NCBI GenBank assembly: GCA_900754535.1
Contig: CAAEDF010000256.1
Location: 1-17,899, forward strand
Source of the DNA: Clostridia bacterium
GTDB lineage: Bacteria; Bacillota; Clostridia; Oscillospirales; CAG-382
DNA: 17,899 bases
Reading direction: 5' to 3'
Shown here piece by piece: positions 7,775 to 16,100 of this stretch (the stretch's first letter is position 1; the number at the start of each line of letters is the position of its first letter). A program made the translations under genes and the position numbers. The notes below the pieces were generated by a model. That model was not told the origin of the DNA. It worked only from the letters and a program-made list of their open reading frames with translations, and made no database searches.

Positions 7775-8989
7775 ATGGAACGGATACAGGGCGGTGTATG
7801 CGCTCCGCAGGGCTTTCTTGCGGCAGGCGTACACTGCGGGATACTCAAGAACAAGCAAAAGAAGGATCTTGCGCTGATATACAGCCTGTCCGAGGCTAAC
7901 GCGGCTGCCGTATACACAAAGAACCTTGTAAAGGGCGCGCCGATAGAGGTCACGCGCGAAAATATAGCCGACGGCAGGGCGCGTGCGGTAATATGCAACA
8001 GCGGGAACGCCAACACCTGCAACGCGGACGGCCCGCAGGTCGCGCGCGAGATGTGTGCGCTTGCCGCCGAAGCGCTGAATATAAGCGCCGGCGACGTTAT
8101 AGTCGCATCCACCGGCGTTATCGGACAGCGGCTTGACATCACGCCGATAGCCGCGGCGATGGACGGTCTGTGCAAAGCGCTTTCCGACAACGGCAGCAAC
8201 GATGCAGTCGAAGCGATAATGACCACCGATACACGCCTTAAGGAGATAGCCGTTTCATTCACGGCCGGCGGTAAGGAGTGCCGCATCGGCGGCATCGCCA
8301 AGGGCTCCGGAATGATACATCCGAACATGGCGACGATGCTCGTCTTTCTGACCACCGACTGCGCCGTTTCCTCCGGAATGCTGAAAAAAGCGCTTTCCGA
8401 GGACGTTGAAGACAGCTTCAACATGATATCGGTGGACGGCGACACCTCGACCAACGATATGGTGTGCATACTTGCCAACGGAACGGCCGGCAACAAAGAG
8501 ATAACCGCAGAGGATTCCGATTACAGGGCGTTTGCCGCCGCTCTTGCGGAGGTGACGCGCTTTCTTTGCCGTGCCATAGCAAAGGACGGCGAGGGTGCGA
8601 CAAAGCTTATCGAATGCGCCGTTACCGGCGCGCCGGACAACGCGGCGGCAAAGACGGCGGCGAAGAGCGTCGTGTGCTCGTCGCTGGTAAAGGCGGCGAT
8701 GTTCGGTTCGGACGCCAACTGGGGCAGAGTGCTGTGCGCGCTGGGCTATTCCGGCGCGGTGACCGATCTGTCCGCCGCGTCGGCGGAATTCGTGTCCGCA
8801 GCGGGCAGCGTGCTTGTCTGCCGCAACGGGGCGGGCGTGGATTTTTCGGAAGAAGCGGCAAAAAAGATACTTTCCGAAGACGAGATAACGATATCGGTCT
8901 CGCTCGGCAACGGCCCCGGCGCCGCCACCGCCTGGGGCTGCGACCTCTCATACGAATATGTAAGGATAAACGGGGATTACCGGACCTGA
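7775..8989 (+). CDS. argJ: Glutamate N-acetyltransferase / possibly bifunctional amino-acid acetyltransferase
   Basis: Encodes 404 residues. ArgJ moves the acetyl group from N-acetylornithine to glutamate, recycling it, and bifunctional members also use acetyl-CoA. The precursor cuts itself before a threonine nucleophile. The site is visible as HPNMATML, with A186 and T187 at the expected cut, preceded by KGSGMI. ATG 7775 opens IQGGVCAPQGF, the normal N-terminus, with AAAGGAG at 7756-7762; GTG 7748 upstream would precede the ribosome site. No argA or argE lies in the window, which fits a cyclic pathway. Whether it is mono- or bifunctional cannot be told from sequence alone. Confidence 0.95.
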   Translation: MERIQGGVCAPQGFLAAGVHCGILKNKQKKDLALIYSLSEANAAAVYTKNLVKGAPIEVTRENIADGRARAVICNSGNANTCNADGPQVAREMCALAAEALNISAGDVIVASTGVIGQRLDITPIAAAMDGLCKALSDNGSNDAVEAIMTTDTRLKEIAVSFTAGGKECRIGGIAKGSGMIHPNMATMLVFLTTDCAVSSGMLKKALSEDVEDSFNMISVDGDTSTNDMVCILANGTAGNKEITAEDSDYRAFAAALAEVTRFLCRAIAKDGEGATKLIECAVTGAPDNAAAKTAAKSVVCSSLVKAAMFGSDANWGRVLCALGYSGAVTDLSAASAEFVSAAGSVLVCRNGAGVDFSEEAAKKILSEDEITISVSLGNGPGAATAWGCDLSYEYVRINGDYRT

Positions 8990-8997
8990 CAGGCCGG
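8980..8997 (+). other. Small RNA hairpin spanning the argJ stop codon
   Basis: CCGG (8980-8983), a bulged A, and CCT (8985-8987) pair with AGG (8991-8993) and CCGG (8994-8997) around a GAC loop. The stop TGA 8987-8989 lies at the stem-loop border. No T-run follows. It may influence termination or coupling to argB, but a role is speculative. Confidence 0.25.
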
Positions 8998-9034
8998 ACA
9001 TACGCCGAAAAACCGAAGGAGCTGACAAAATAAA

Positions 9035-9880
9035 ATGGAAAACATCCAGCGCGCCGAGGTGCTTGCCTGCGCGCTCCCGTACATAAAGGAATACCGTGGC
9101 AAGATAGTCGTTGTCAAATACGGCGGCAACGCGATGATAAACGAAAAGCTCAAGCAGTCGGTCATGCGGGACGTGACGCTGCTTTCGCTCATAGGCATCA
9201 GGGTGGTGCTTGTGCACGGCGGCGGGCCGGAGCTGACCGAAACGATGGCGCGCATGAACATGAAGACCGAATTTGTGAACGGCCTGAGGGTGACCGACCG
9301 TGAGACGGCTCAGGTGGCGCTTATGGTGCTTGCCGGCAAGATAAACAAAAATCTCGTCAACCTGCTTCAGAACGCCGGCGGCAGAGCCATCGGGCTTTCC
9401 GGGATAGACGGGCACATGATTAAAGCTTCAAAGCTTGACGAGGCGCTCGGCTTCGTGGGCGAGATAACCGCCATCGACGCTTCGCCCATTCTCGATGTGC
9501 TGGACAAGGGCTACATCCCCGTCATCTCCACGGTCGGCTGTGACGACGAGGGAAATATCTACAACATAAACGCCGACACCGCAGCGGCGCGTATAGCCGC
9601 CGCCGTGGGCGCCGAAAGTCTTATCACGATGACCGACACTCCGGGCATCCTGCGCGACTGCCGGGACGAAAACTCGCTCATACGCACCGTGTGCGTATCC
9701 GAGATACCGGCGCTCAACAAGGCAGGCATAATCACCGGCGGCATGATCCCGAAGGTCGAATGCTGCGCGGAGGCGGTCCGCCGGGGCGTGGGCAAGGTGT
9801 TTATAATCGACGGGCGGATCCCCCATTCGATCATAGTGGAGCTGCTGACCGACGAGGGCATCGGCACCATGTTCATATAA
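9035..9880 (+). CDS. argB: N-acetylglutamate kinase, likely arginine-inhibited type
   Basis: Encodes 281 residues. It phosphorylates N-acetylglutamate and belongs to the amino-acid kinase family. Motifs are KYGGNAM (K28 onward), VHGGGPE, and a GMIPKVE segment near the C-terminus. The protein carries about 22 residues before the first strand (LACALPYIKEYRGK). This matches the N-terminal helix found in hexameric, arginine-sensitive kinases and absent from the E. coli enzyme. Feedback by arginine is therefore predicted, as expected where ArgJ recycles acetyl groups and ArgB is the control point. AAGGAG at 9016-9021 is 13 bases from ATG 9035, a rather long spacer. Confidence 0.95.
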   Translation: MENIQRAEVLACALPYIKEYRGKIVVVKYGGNAMINEKLKQSVMRDVTLLSLIGIRVVLVHGGGPELTETMARMNMKTEFVNGLRVTDRETAQVALMVLAGKINKNLVNLLQNAGGRAIGLSGIDGHMIKASKLDEALGFVGEITAIDASPILDVLDKGYIPVISTVGCDDEGNIYNINADTAAARIAAAVGAESLITMTDTPGILRDCRDENSLIRTVCVSEIPALNKAGIITGGMIPKVECCAEAVRRGVGKVFIIDGRIPHSIIVELLTDEGIGTMFI

Positions 9881-9898
9881 AGGAGGGAAAGCGGCTTG
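9881..9898 (+). promoter_or_regulatory. Ribosome binding site that fixes a TTG start for argD
   Basis: AGGAGGG at 9881-9887 is a near-perfect Shine-Dalgarno sequence placed 8 bases before TTG 9896-9898, directly after the argB stop (9878-9880). There is no nearby in-frame ATG, so the rare TTG start is well supported. Confidence 0.8.
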
Positions 9899-11056
9899 AA
9901 TACCTTTGAAAAGGACGAAAGATACATTGCGCACGCATACGGACGGCTGCCGCTGGAATTTTCTCACGGCGCCGGCAGCGAGGTATACGGGACCGACGGA
10001 AAGCGCTATATAGACCTGGGAAGCGGCATCGCCGTAAACATATTCGGGCTTTGCGACAGGGAATGGACGGCCGCGGTGGAGAACCAGCTGTCGCGGTTCG
10101 CTCACACCTCAAATTACTACTACTCGGCGCCGCAGGCCGATCTTGCGGAGCTGCTGTGCAGGCGGACCGGGCTTGAAAGGGTGTTCTTGTCCAATTCCGG
10201 CGCAGAAGCCAACGAATGCGCGATCAAAACGGCGCGCAAGTATTCGTTTGACAAGTACGGGAAGGACCGCAGCAGGATAGTAGCACTGTCCGGAGGGTTC
10301 CACGGGCGCACGGTCACCACTCTTTCCGCCACCGGTCAGGAAGTGTTCCACAACTATTTCTTTCCGTTTACCGACGGGTTCGAATTCGTCGCCCCCAACG
10401 ATACGGCCGCGCTTGAGCGTGCGCTGGACGGAGATGTCTGCGGATTCATGGCAGAGCTTGTTCAGGGCGAGGGCGGCGTCAACGTGCTTGACAGGGACTA
10501 CATACGCTTTGCGGAGCGGCTGTGCAGAGAGCGCGACATCCTTCTGATAACCGACGAGGTGCAGACCGGCAACGGGCGCACGGGGACGCTGTTTGCATAC
10601 GAGCAGTACGGAATAATACCGGATATACTTACCACGGCAAAGGGACTTGGAGGCGGACTCCCGATAGGCGCAACGCTTATGGGCGCAAAAGTTGCCGACA
10701 CGCTTACCAGATCCACTCACGGCTCCACCTTCGGCGGCAACCCGGTATGCGCCGCGGGAGCATTGAACATCCTTTCAAGGATAGACGACGCGCTGCTTGA
10801 CGGCGTCAGGCGCAAGGGCGAGATGATAAGAGAATATTTCAAAAACGACCCCGGCGTGGAAAACATAAGCGGCATGGGGCTGATGCTGGGGCTGAAGACC
10901 GTCCGCAGCGCCGGCGAGATATGCGCCGCGGCGCTTGAAAAGGGGCTTCTTGTCCTCACCGCCAAGGACAGGGTGCGGCTGCTGCCCGCGCTGAATATCC
11001 CCGACGCACTGCTGGAGGAGGGGCTTTCGCTTCTCAAAGCGGCGATACATCCCTGA
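9896..11056 (+). CDS. argD: Acetylornithine aminotransferase
   Basis: Encodes 386 residues with a TTG start. It is a PLP-dependent class III aminotransferase that converts N-acetylglutamate semialdehyde to N-acetylornithine. The PLP lysine is K249 in TTAKGLGGG, preceded by the DEVQTGNGRTG segment, and SNSGAEANE marks the cofactor phosphate site. The N-terminus MNTFEKDERYIAHAYGR aligns with the usual ArgD start, which supports TTG 9896 as real rather than a truncated frame. The gene follows argB by 15 bases. A role also in lysine synthesis (succinyl-DAP aminotransferase) is known for some ArgD proteins and cannot be excluded. Confidence 0.94.
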   Translation: MNTFEKDERYIAHAYGRLPLEFSHGAGSEVYGTDGKRYIDLGSGIAVNIFGLCDREWTAAVENQLSRFAHTSNYYYSAPQADLAELLCRRTGLERVFLSNSGAEANECAIKTARKYSFDKYGKDRSRIVALSGGFHGRTVTTLSATGQEVFHNYFFPFTDGFEFVAPNDTAALERALDGDVCGFMAELVQGEGGVNVLDRDYIRFAERLCRERDILLITDEVQTGNGRTGTLFAYEQYGIIPDILTTAKGLGGGLPIGATLMGAKVADTLTRSTHGSTFGGNPVCAAGALNILSRIDDALLDGVRRKGEMIREYFKNDPGVENISGMGLMLGLKTVRSAGEICAAALEKGLLVLTAKDRVRLLPALNIPDALLEEGLSLLKAAIHP

Positions 11057-11103
11057 AGCGGGACGCAAAACAAACAACGACGGCAAAAGGAGAAGGCTTT
11101 TAA

Positions 11104-12009
11104 ATGAAACATCTGCTTAAGCTCGGCGACCTGTCGGGCGACGAAATAATCGGCATACTCAATCTTGCCGACCAGCTCAAATACGAACGTAAAAACGGCA
11201 TAAAGCATCACCGCCTTGAAGGCAAAACGCTTGGCATGATATTCAGGAAGTCCTCCACGAGAACGCGCGTGTCCTTTGAAGTGGGCATGTACGAGCTCGG
11301 CGGCGCGGCGCTCTTCCTTTCGTCCAACGACCTTCAGATAGGCCGCGGCGAAGAGACCGCCGACACGATCCGCGTGCTTTCGCGCTATCTGGACGGGATA
11401 ATGATACGCACCTTCGACCAGAGCGAGCCGGAGGAGATGGCCGCACGCGGCAGCGTTCCGATAATAAACGGGCTTACCGACTACTGCCACCCCTGCCAGG
11501 TGCTTGCCGATCTCATGACCGTGCGCGAGCGCAAGCAGACGCTTGCCGGGCTGAAGCTCTGCTTTGTCGGCGACGGCAACAACATGGCCAACTCGCTTAT
11601 AGTCGGCGGCATCAAGACCGGCATGAGCGTTTCCGTGGCCTGCCCCGACGGGCACAGGCCCGATGCGCGGATAATGGAATGGGCGGAAAAGACCGGACGA
11701 TTCACCTGCACCGCGGACGTGCTTGAAGCGGCCGCGGGCGCGGACGTGCTTTACACCGACGTGTGGGCGTCGATGGGTCAGGAAGCAGAGGCGGCGGAGC
11801 GCAGGAAGGTCTTTGCAGGCTATCAGATAAACGACGCGGCCATGGAGGCCGCAAATCCCGGCGCCATGGTGCTTCACTGCCTGCCGGCGCACAAGGGCGA
11901 GGAGATAACGAAGGAAGTGTTCGACGCGCACGCCGACGAGATATTTGAAGAGGCTGAAAATCGTCTGCACGCGCAGAAGGCGGTCATGTCGCTTCTCATG
12001 AAGGGCTGA
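11104..12009 (+). CDS. argF: Ornithine carbamoyltransferase
   Basis: Encodes 301 residues. It makes citrulline from ornithine and carbamoyl phosphate. The carbamoyl-phosphate site SSTRTR is at residues 50-55, DYCHPCQ is in the middle, and the ornithine-specific HCLPAHKGEE has its cysteine at residue 259. This HCLPA motif distinguishes it from PyrB. ATG 11104 has AAAGGAG at 11086-11092. It stands directly before carA and carB, which supply its carbamoyl phosphate. Confidence 0.96.
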   Translation: MKHLLKLGDLSGDEIIGILNLADQLKYERKNGIKHHRLEGKTLGMIFRKSSTRTRVSFEVGMYELGGAALFLSSNDLQIGRGEETADTIRVLSRYLDGIMIRTFDQSEPEEMAARGSVPIINGLTDYCHPCQVLADLMTVRERKQTLAGLKLCFVGDGNNMANSLIVGGIKTGMSVSVACPDGHRPDARIMEWAEKTGRFTCTADVLEAAAGADVLYTDVWASMGQEAEAAERRKVFAGYQINDAAMEAANPGAMVLHCLPAHKGEEITKEVFDAHADEIFEEAENRLHAQKAVMSLLMKG

Positions 12010-12044
12010 AGAGTGACCGAAGGACAAAAGGGAGGGCAAACATA

Positions 12045-13106
12045 ATGAAAGACGCTTATATAGTACTTGAGGACGGACAGGTGTTCAAGGGAAAGCGCTT
12101 CGGCAGCGAGCGCGACGTGATAGGCGAGGTAGTGTTCACCACCGGCATGACCGGCTACAACGAGACCCTTTCCGACCCCTCCTATTACGGACAGATTGTC
12201 ATGCAGACCTTTCCGACCATAGGAAATTACGGGCTTATCACAAAAGATTTCGAAAGCGACGGGATATACGTAAGCGGGTATATAGTAAGAGAGCTGTGCG
12301 ACACGCCCTCCAATTTCCGCTCGGAGGGCAGGCTGGGCGATTATCTTGAAAAAGCGGGAATACCGGGGATATGCGGCGTGGACACACGTCGCTTGACCTC
12401 TGTTATAAGGGAAAAGGGCGTAATGAACGCCTGCATCTGCTCCGACCCGTCCCAAGCCGACGCGCAGGCGATACGCGCCTACACCGTGCATGACGCGGTT
12501 CGTTCGGTAAGCTCGGGCAAAAAGCAGCATTTCTCCGCCGAAAAAGCGCGCTGCAGCGTGGCGCTTATAGATTACGGCGCAAAGGAAAACATCATCCGCT
12601 CGCTTTTGTCCCGCGGCTGCGACGTCACCGTCTGGCCGGCATTTTCCACCGCCGAGGAGATCCTCGCTTCGGAGCCGGACGGGATAATGCTTTCAAACGG
12701 CCCCGGAGACCCCAAGGAAAACGTATTCTGCATAGAGCAGATAAAAAAGCTGTGCGGCAAAAAGCCGATATTCGGCATCTGTCTGGGGCACCAGCTGCTT
12801 GCGCTGGCCTGCGGAGGCGACACGGTAAAGCTTAAATACGGCCACCGCGGCGCCAACCAGCCGGTTACCGAGCTGTCAAGCGGACATACGGTGATAACGA
12901 CGCAGAATCACGGATACGCCGTGGTATCCGAAAGCATCCCCGCCGAAACGGGAAGAGTGAGCTTTGTCAACGCCAACGACGGAACATGCGAGGGAGTGGA
13001 ATACACCGCGTTCAGCGCGTTTTCGGTACAGTTCCACCCGGAGGCATGCGCCGGCCCGCTGGACACGTCTGTGCTGTTTGACAGATTCGTCGGTCTTCTG
13101 GTATAA
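12045..13106 (+). CDS. carA: Carbamoyl-phosphate synthase small (glutaminase) subunit
   Basis: Encodes 353 residues. It hydrolyses glutamine and channels ammonia to CarB. The N-terminal CarA domain opens with the typical LEDGQVFKG and GEVVFTTGMTGYNE. The C-terminal class I glutamine amidotransferase domain has the nucleophile C246 in GICLGHQ, and QFHPEA supplies the His-Glu pair. GGAGG at 12031-12035 precedes ATG 12045 by 9 bases. The gene follows argF by 35 bases, so it is under arginine-operon control here. Its last codons contain a consensus promoter for carB. Confidence 0.96.
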   Translation: MKDAYIVLEDGQVFKGKRFGSERDVIGEVVFTTGMTGYNETLSDPSYYGQIVMQTFPTIGNYGLITKDFESDGIYVSGYIVRELCDTPSNFRSEGRLGDYLEKAGIPGICGVDTRRLTSVIREKGVMNACICSDPSQADAQAIRAYTVHDAVRSVSSGKKQHFSAEKARCSVALIDYGAKENIIRSLLSRGCDVTVWPAFSTAEEILASEPDGIMLSNGPGDPKENVFCIEQIKKLCGKKPIFGICLGHQLLALACGGDTVKLKYGHRGANQPVTELSSGHTVITTQNHGYAVVSESIPAETGRVSFVNANDGTCEGVEYTAFSAFSVQFHPEACAGPLDTSVLFDRFVGLLV

Positions 13107-13107
13107 T
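13078..13107 (+). promoter_or_regulatory. Internal consensus promoter for carB-dapF
   Basis: TTGACA at 13078-13083 and TATAAT at 13102-13107 match the consensus exactly, with an 18-base spacer. The -10 box overlaps the carA stop codon (13104-13106). Both hexamers are also constrained by coding (LFDRF at the CarA end), so chance is not excluded. Even so, a perfect pair just before an 86-base gap is a strong candidate. An ARG-box-like AT-rich stretch, GCATATAAGAATTGAG, at 13114-13129 lies where transcription should begin; its meaning is uncertain. Confidence 0.55.
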
Positions 13108-13133
13108 AGAAAAGCATATAAGAATTGAGTCGC

Positions 13134-13172
13134 CGGCGCTGCGGTAAGCGCGGACGGGATATTGATACCGTC
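13134..13172 (+). other. Two possible hairpins in the carB leader
   Basis: The 86-base gap between carA and carB holds GCGCT (13136-13140) pairing with AGCGC (13147-13151), extended past a bulge by the outer C13134-G13152 pair. GACGG (13153-13157) can then pair with CCGTC (13168-13172). The second stem ends directly before the ribosome site GGAAAGGA (13173-13180). There is no T-run, so terminator function is unlikely. An effect on carB translation is possible. Confidence 0.3.
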
Positions 13173-13192
13173 GGAAAGGAATGGTCATAACA

Positions 13193-16100
13193 ATGCCTAA
13201 GGATAAAAGCATAAAAAAAGTATTGGTGATAGGCTCCGGACCCATAGTCATAGGACAGGCGGCCGAATTCGATTACGCGGGCGCGCAGGCCTGCCGCGTA
13301 CTCAAGTCGGAGGGGATAAACGCCGTTCTGGTAAACTCCAATCCCGCAACCATAATGACCGACAAATCGATGGCGGACGAAATATATCTTGAGCCGCTCA
13401 AGAAGGAAACGGTAGAGCGCATAATAATAAAGGAAAAGCCGGACAGCCTGCTTGCCGGACTGGGCGGACAGACCGGGCTTACCATCGCCATGCAGCTTGA
13501 CAAGGAGGGTTTCCTGAAAAAACACGGCGTGCGGCTGATAGGCACCAATGCCGAAGCGATAGACAAGGCGGAGGACCGGCAGCTTTTCAAGGACACGATG
13601 AAAGCCATAAACCAGCCGACCGTGCCCTCCGACACCGCCAGCGACGTAAAAAGCTGCCTTGAGATAGCCGACAGGATAGGCTATCCCGTCATCGTGCGCC
13701 CGGCGTTCACGCTCGGCGGCGCGGGCGGCGGCGCAGCCTATGACAAGGATCAGCTTATAACCATCGCATCCAACGGGCTTTCGCTTTCACCCATAACTCA
13801 GGTACTTATCGAAAAATACATCGCCGGCTGGAAGGAGATAGAATTTGAGGTCATGCGCGATTCCAAGGGCAGCGTCATAACCGTATGCAGCATGGAGAAC
13901 GTAGACCCGGTCGGCATCCACACGGGCGACAGCGTGGTCGTTGCGCCGGCGCTCACGCTTTCCGACAAGGAATACCAGATGCTGCGCACCGCTTCTCTGG
14001 ACATAATAACCGCGCTCGGCATCGAGGGCGGCTGCAACTGCCAGTTTGCGCTCAATCCCGACAGCTTTGAATACGCGGTAATCGAGGTCAACCCGCGTGT
14101 GTCCCGCTCCTCGGCGCTGGCAAGCAAGGCCACGGGCTATCCGATAGCAAAGGTCACCACAAAGATAGCGCTGGGCTACACGCTTGACGAGATAACCAAC
14201 GACGTGACGGGCAAGACCTGCGCATGCTTTGAACCTACGATAGACTATATCGTCGTCAAGATACCCAAATGGCCGTTTGACAAATTCGTAAAGGCCTCGC
14301 GCCTTCTCGGCACGCAGATGAAGGCGACGGGCGAGGCCATGGCCATCGGCCAGAGCGTTGAAGAGGCGATAATGAAGGCCGTGCGCGGCGCGGAGATAAA
14401 CATGCAGACCCTCAACTGTCCGCTGCTTGACGGCGAGGACACGCGCTCACGCCTTTATGTTCAGGACGACCTGCGCCTGTTTGCGATATACAAAGCTCTC
14501 AAGGAGGGCATATCTCCCGAGGAGATAAATTCGATAACGAAAATAGACGCCTTCTTTATAAACAAGCTTAAAAACCTTGCCGACTATGAAAGCGCGCTGC
14601 GGACCGAGCCGCTTACCGACGAGCTTTATCTCCGCGGCAAGCGCCTTGGGTTTACCGACAGGACGATTGAGACGATATCCGGTCAAAAGATCTCTGCCCC
14701 GCGCCTTCCCGTTTACAAGATGGTCGACACCTGCGCCGGCGAGTTTGCCGCGGCGACACCTTATTTTTACTCCTCGTTCGACGACTACTGCGAATCGCGC
14801 GAGCATATGAAGAAGACCCGCCGCAGGAAGAAAAAGATAATCGTGCTCGGCTCCGGCCCGATACGTATCGGACAGGGCATAGAGTTTGACTATTCGTCGG
14901 TGCACTGCGCGCAGACGCTGCGCAAGCTGGGCTATGAGGTAATCATAATAAACAACAACCCCGAGACCGTCTCGACCGACTTTGACGTCTCCGACAGACT
15001 TTATTTCGAGCCGCTTACCCAGGAGGACGTCTGGGGGGTAATACAGGCCGAGAATCCTATCGGCGTGGTCGTGGCGTTCGGCGGGCAGACGGCTATAAAG
15101 CTTGCGAAGTTCCTTGATTCCAAGGGCATCGCCATACTCGGCACCTCCGCGGAGGGGATCGACATAGCCGAGGACAGAGAGCGGTTCGACAAGCTGCTTG
15201 CCAAATTCCGCATAAAGCGCCCGCGCGGTATGGGCGTGATGACCAAGCAGCAGGCGCTGCACGCCGCCGAAAGCATCGGATATCCCGTGCTGCTGCGTCC
15301 CTCGTACGTCATCGGCGGGCAGAACATGACCATCGCTTACGGCGAAAGCGAGGGGTCCTCATATATGGACATCATACTTTCGCAGGGGATAGCCAACCCA
15401 GTGCTCATAGACAAATACATGAGCGGCATAGAGCTGGAGGTGGACGTCATCTCCGACGGTACGGACGTGCTGATACCCGGTATAATGGAGCACGTCGAGC
15501 GCGCCGGCGTACACAGCGGCGACTCGATAGCCATTTATCCGCCGCAGAACATCTCCGACAAGATGATAAAAACGATAGAGGATTCGTCCTGCAAGCTTGC
15601 AAAATCTCTCGGCACCCGCGGGCTCGTCAACATACAGTACCTCATCTCGGACAACGAGCTGTATGTAATAGAGGTCAACCCGCGCGCCTCCAGAACGGTC
15701 CCCTACATAAGCAAGGTCACCAACCTCCCGCTGGTGGACGTGGCCACAAAGGTTATGCTGGGCGAAAAGCTAAAGGATCTCGGATACGGGAGCGGGCTGT
15801 ATAAAATACCTCCTTATGTGACGGTAAAGGTGCCGGTGTTCTCGTTTGAAAAGCTTTCCGACGTCAACTCCGCGCTCGGTCCGGAGATGAAATCCACCGG
15901 CGAGGTGCTGGGCATAGGAAGGACGCTCAACGAAGCGCTTTACAAGGGCATGGTGGCCGCCGGGTTCGCTGTAGGCAAGGACGCAAAGAAGAACCGCAAC
16001 GGCGTATTCATAACGGTATCCGACAAGGACAAGTACGAGATAGTGAAGCTTGCAAAAAAGCTTGACGACCTCGGCATGAAGATATACGCCACCCGCGGCA

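Noticed and set aside
13181..13192. ATG 13181 as the carB start
   Set aside because: It directly abuts the ribosome site AAAGGA (13175-13180) with no spacer and adds four unconserved residues before the family-typical MPK.
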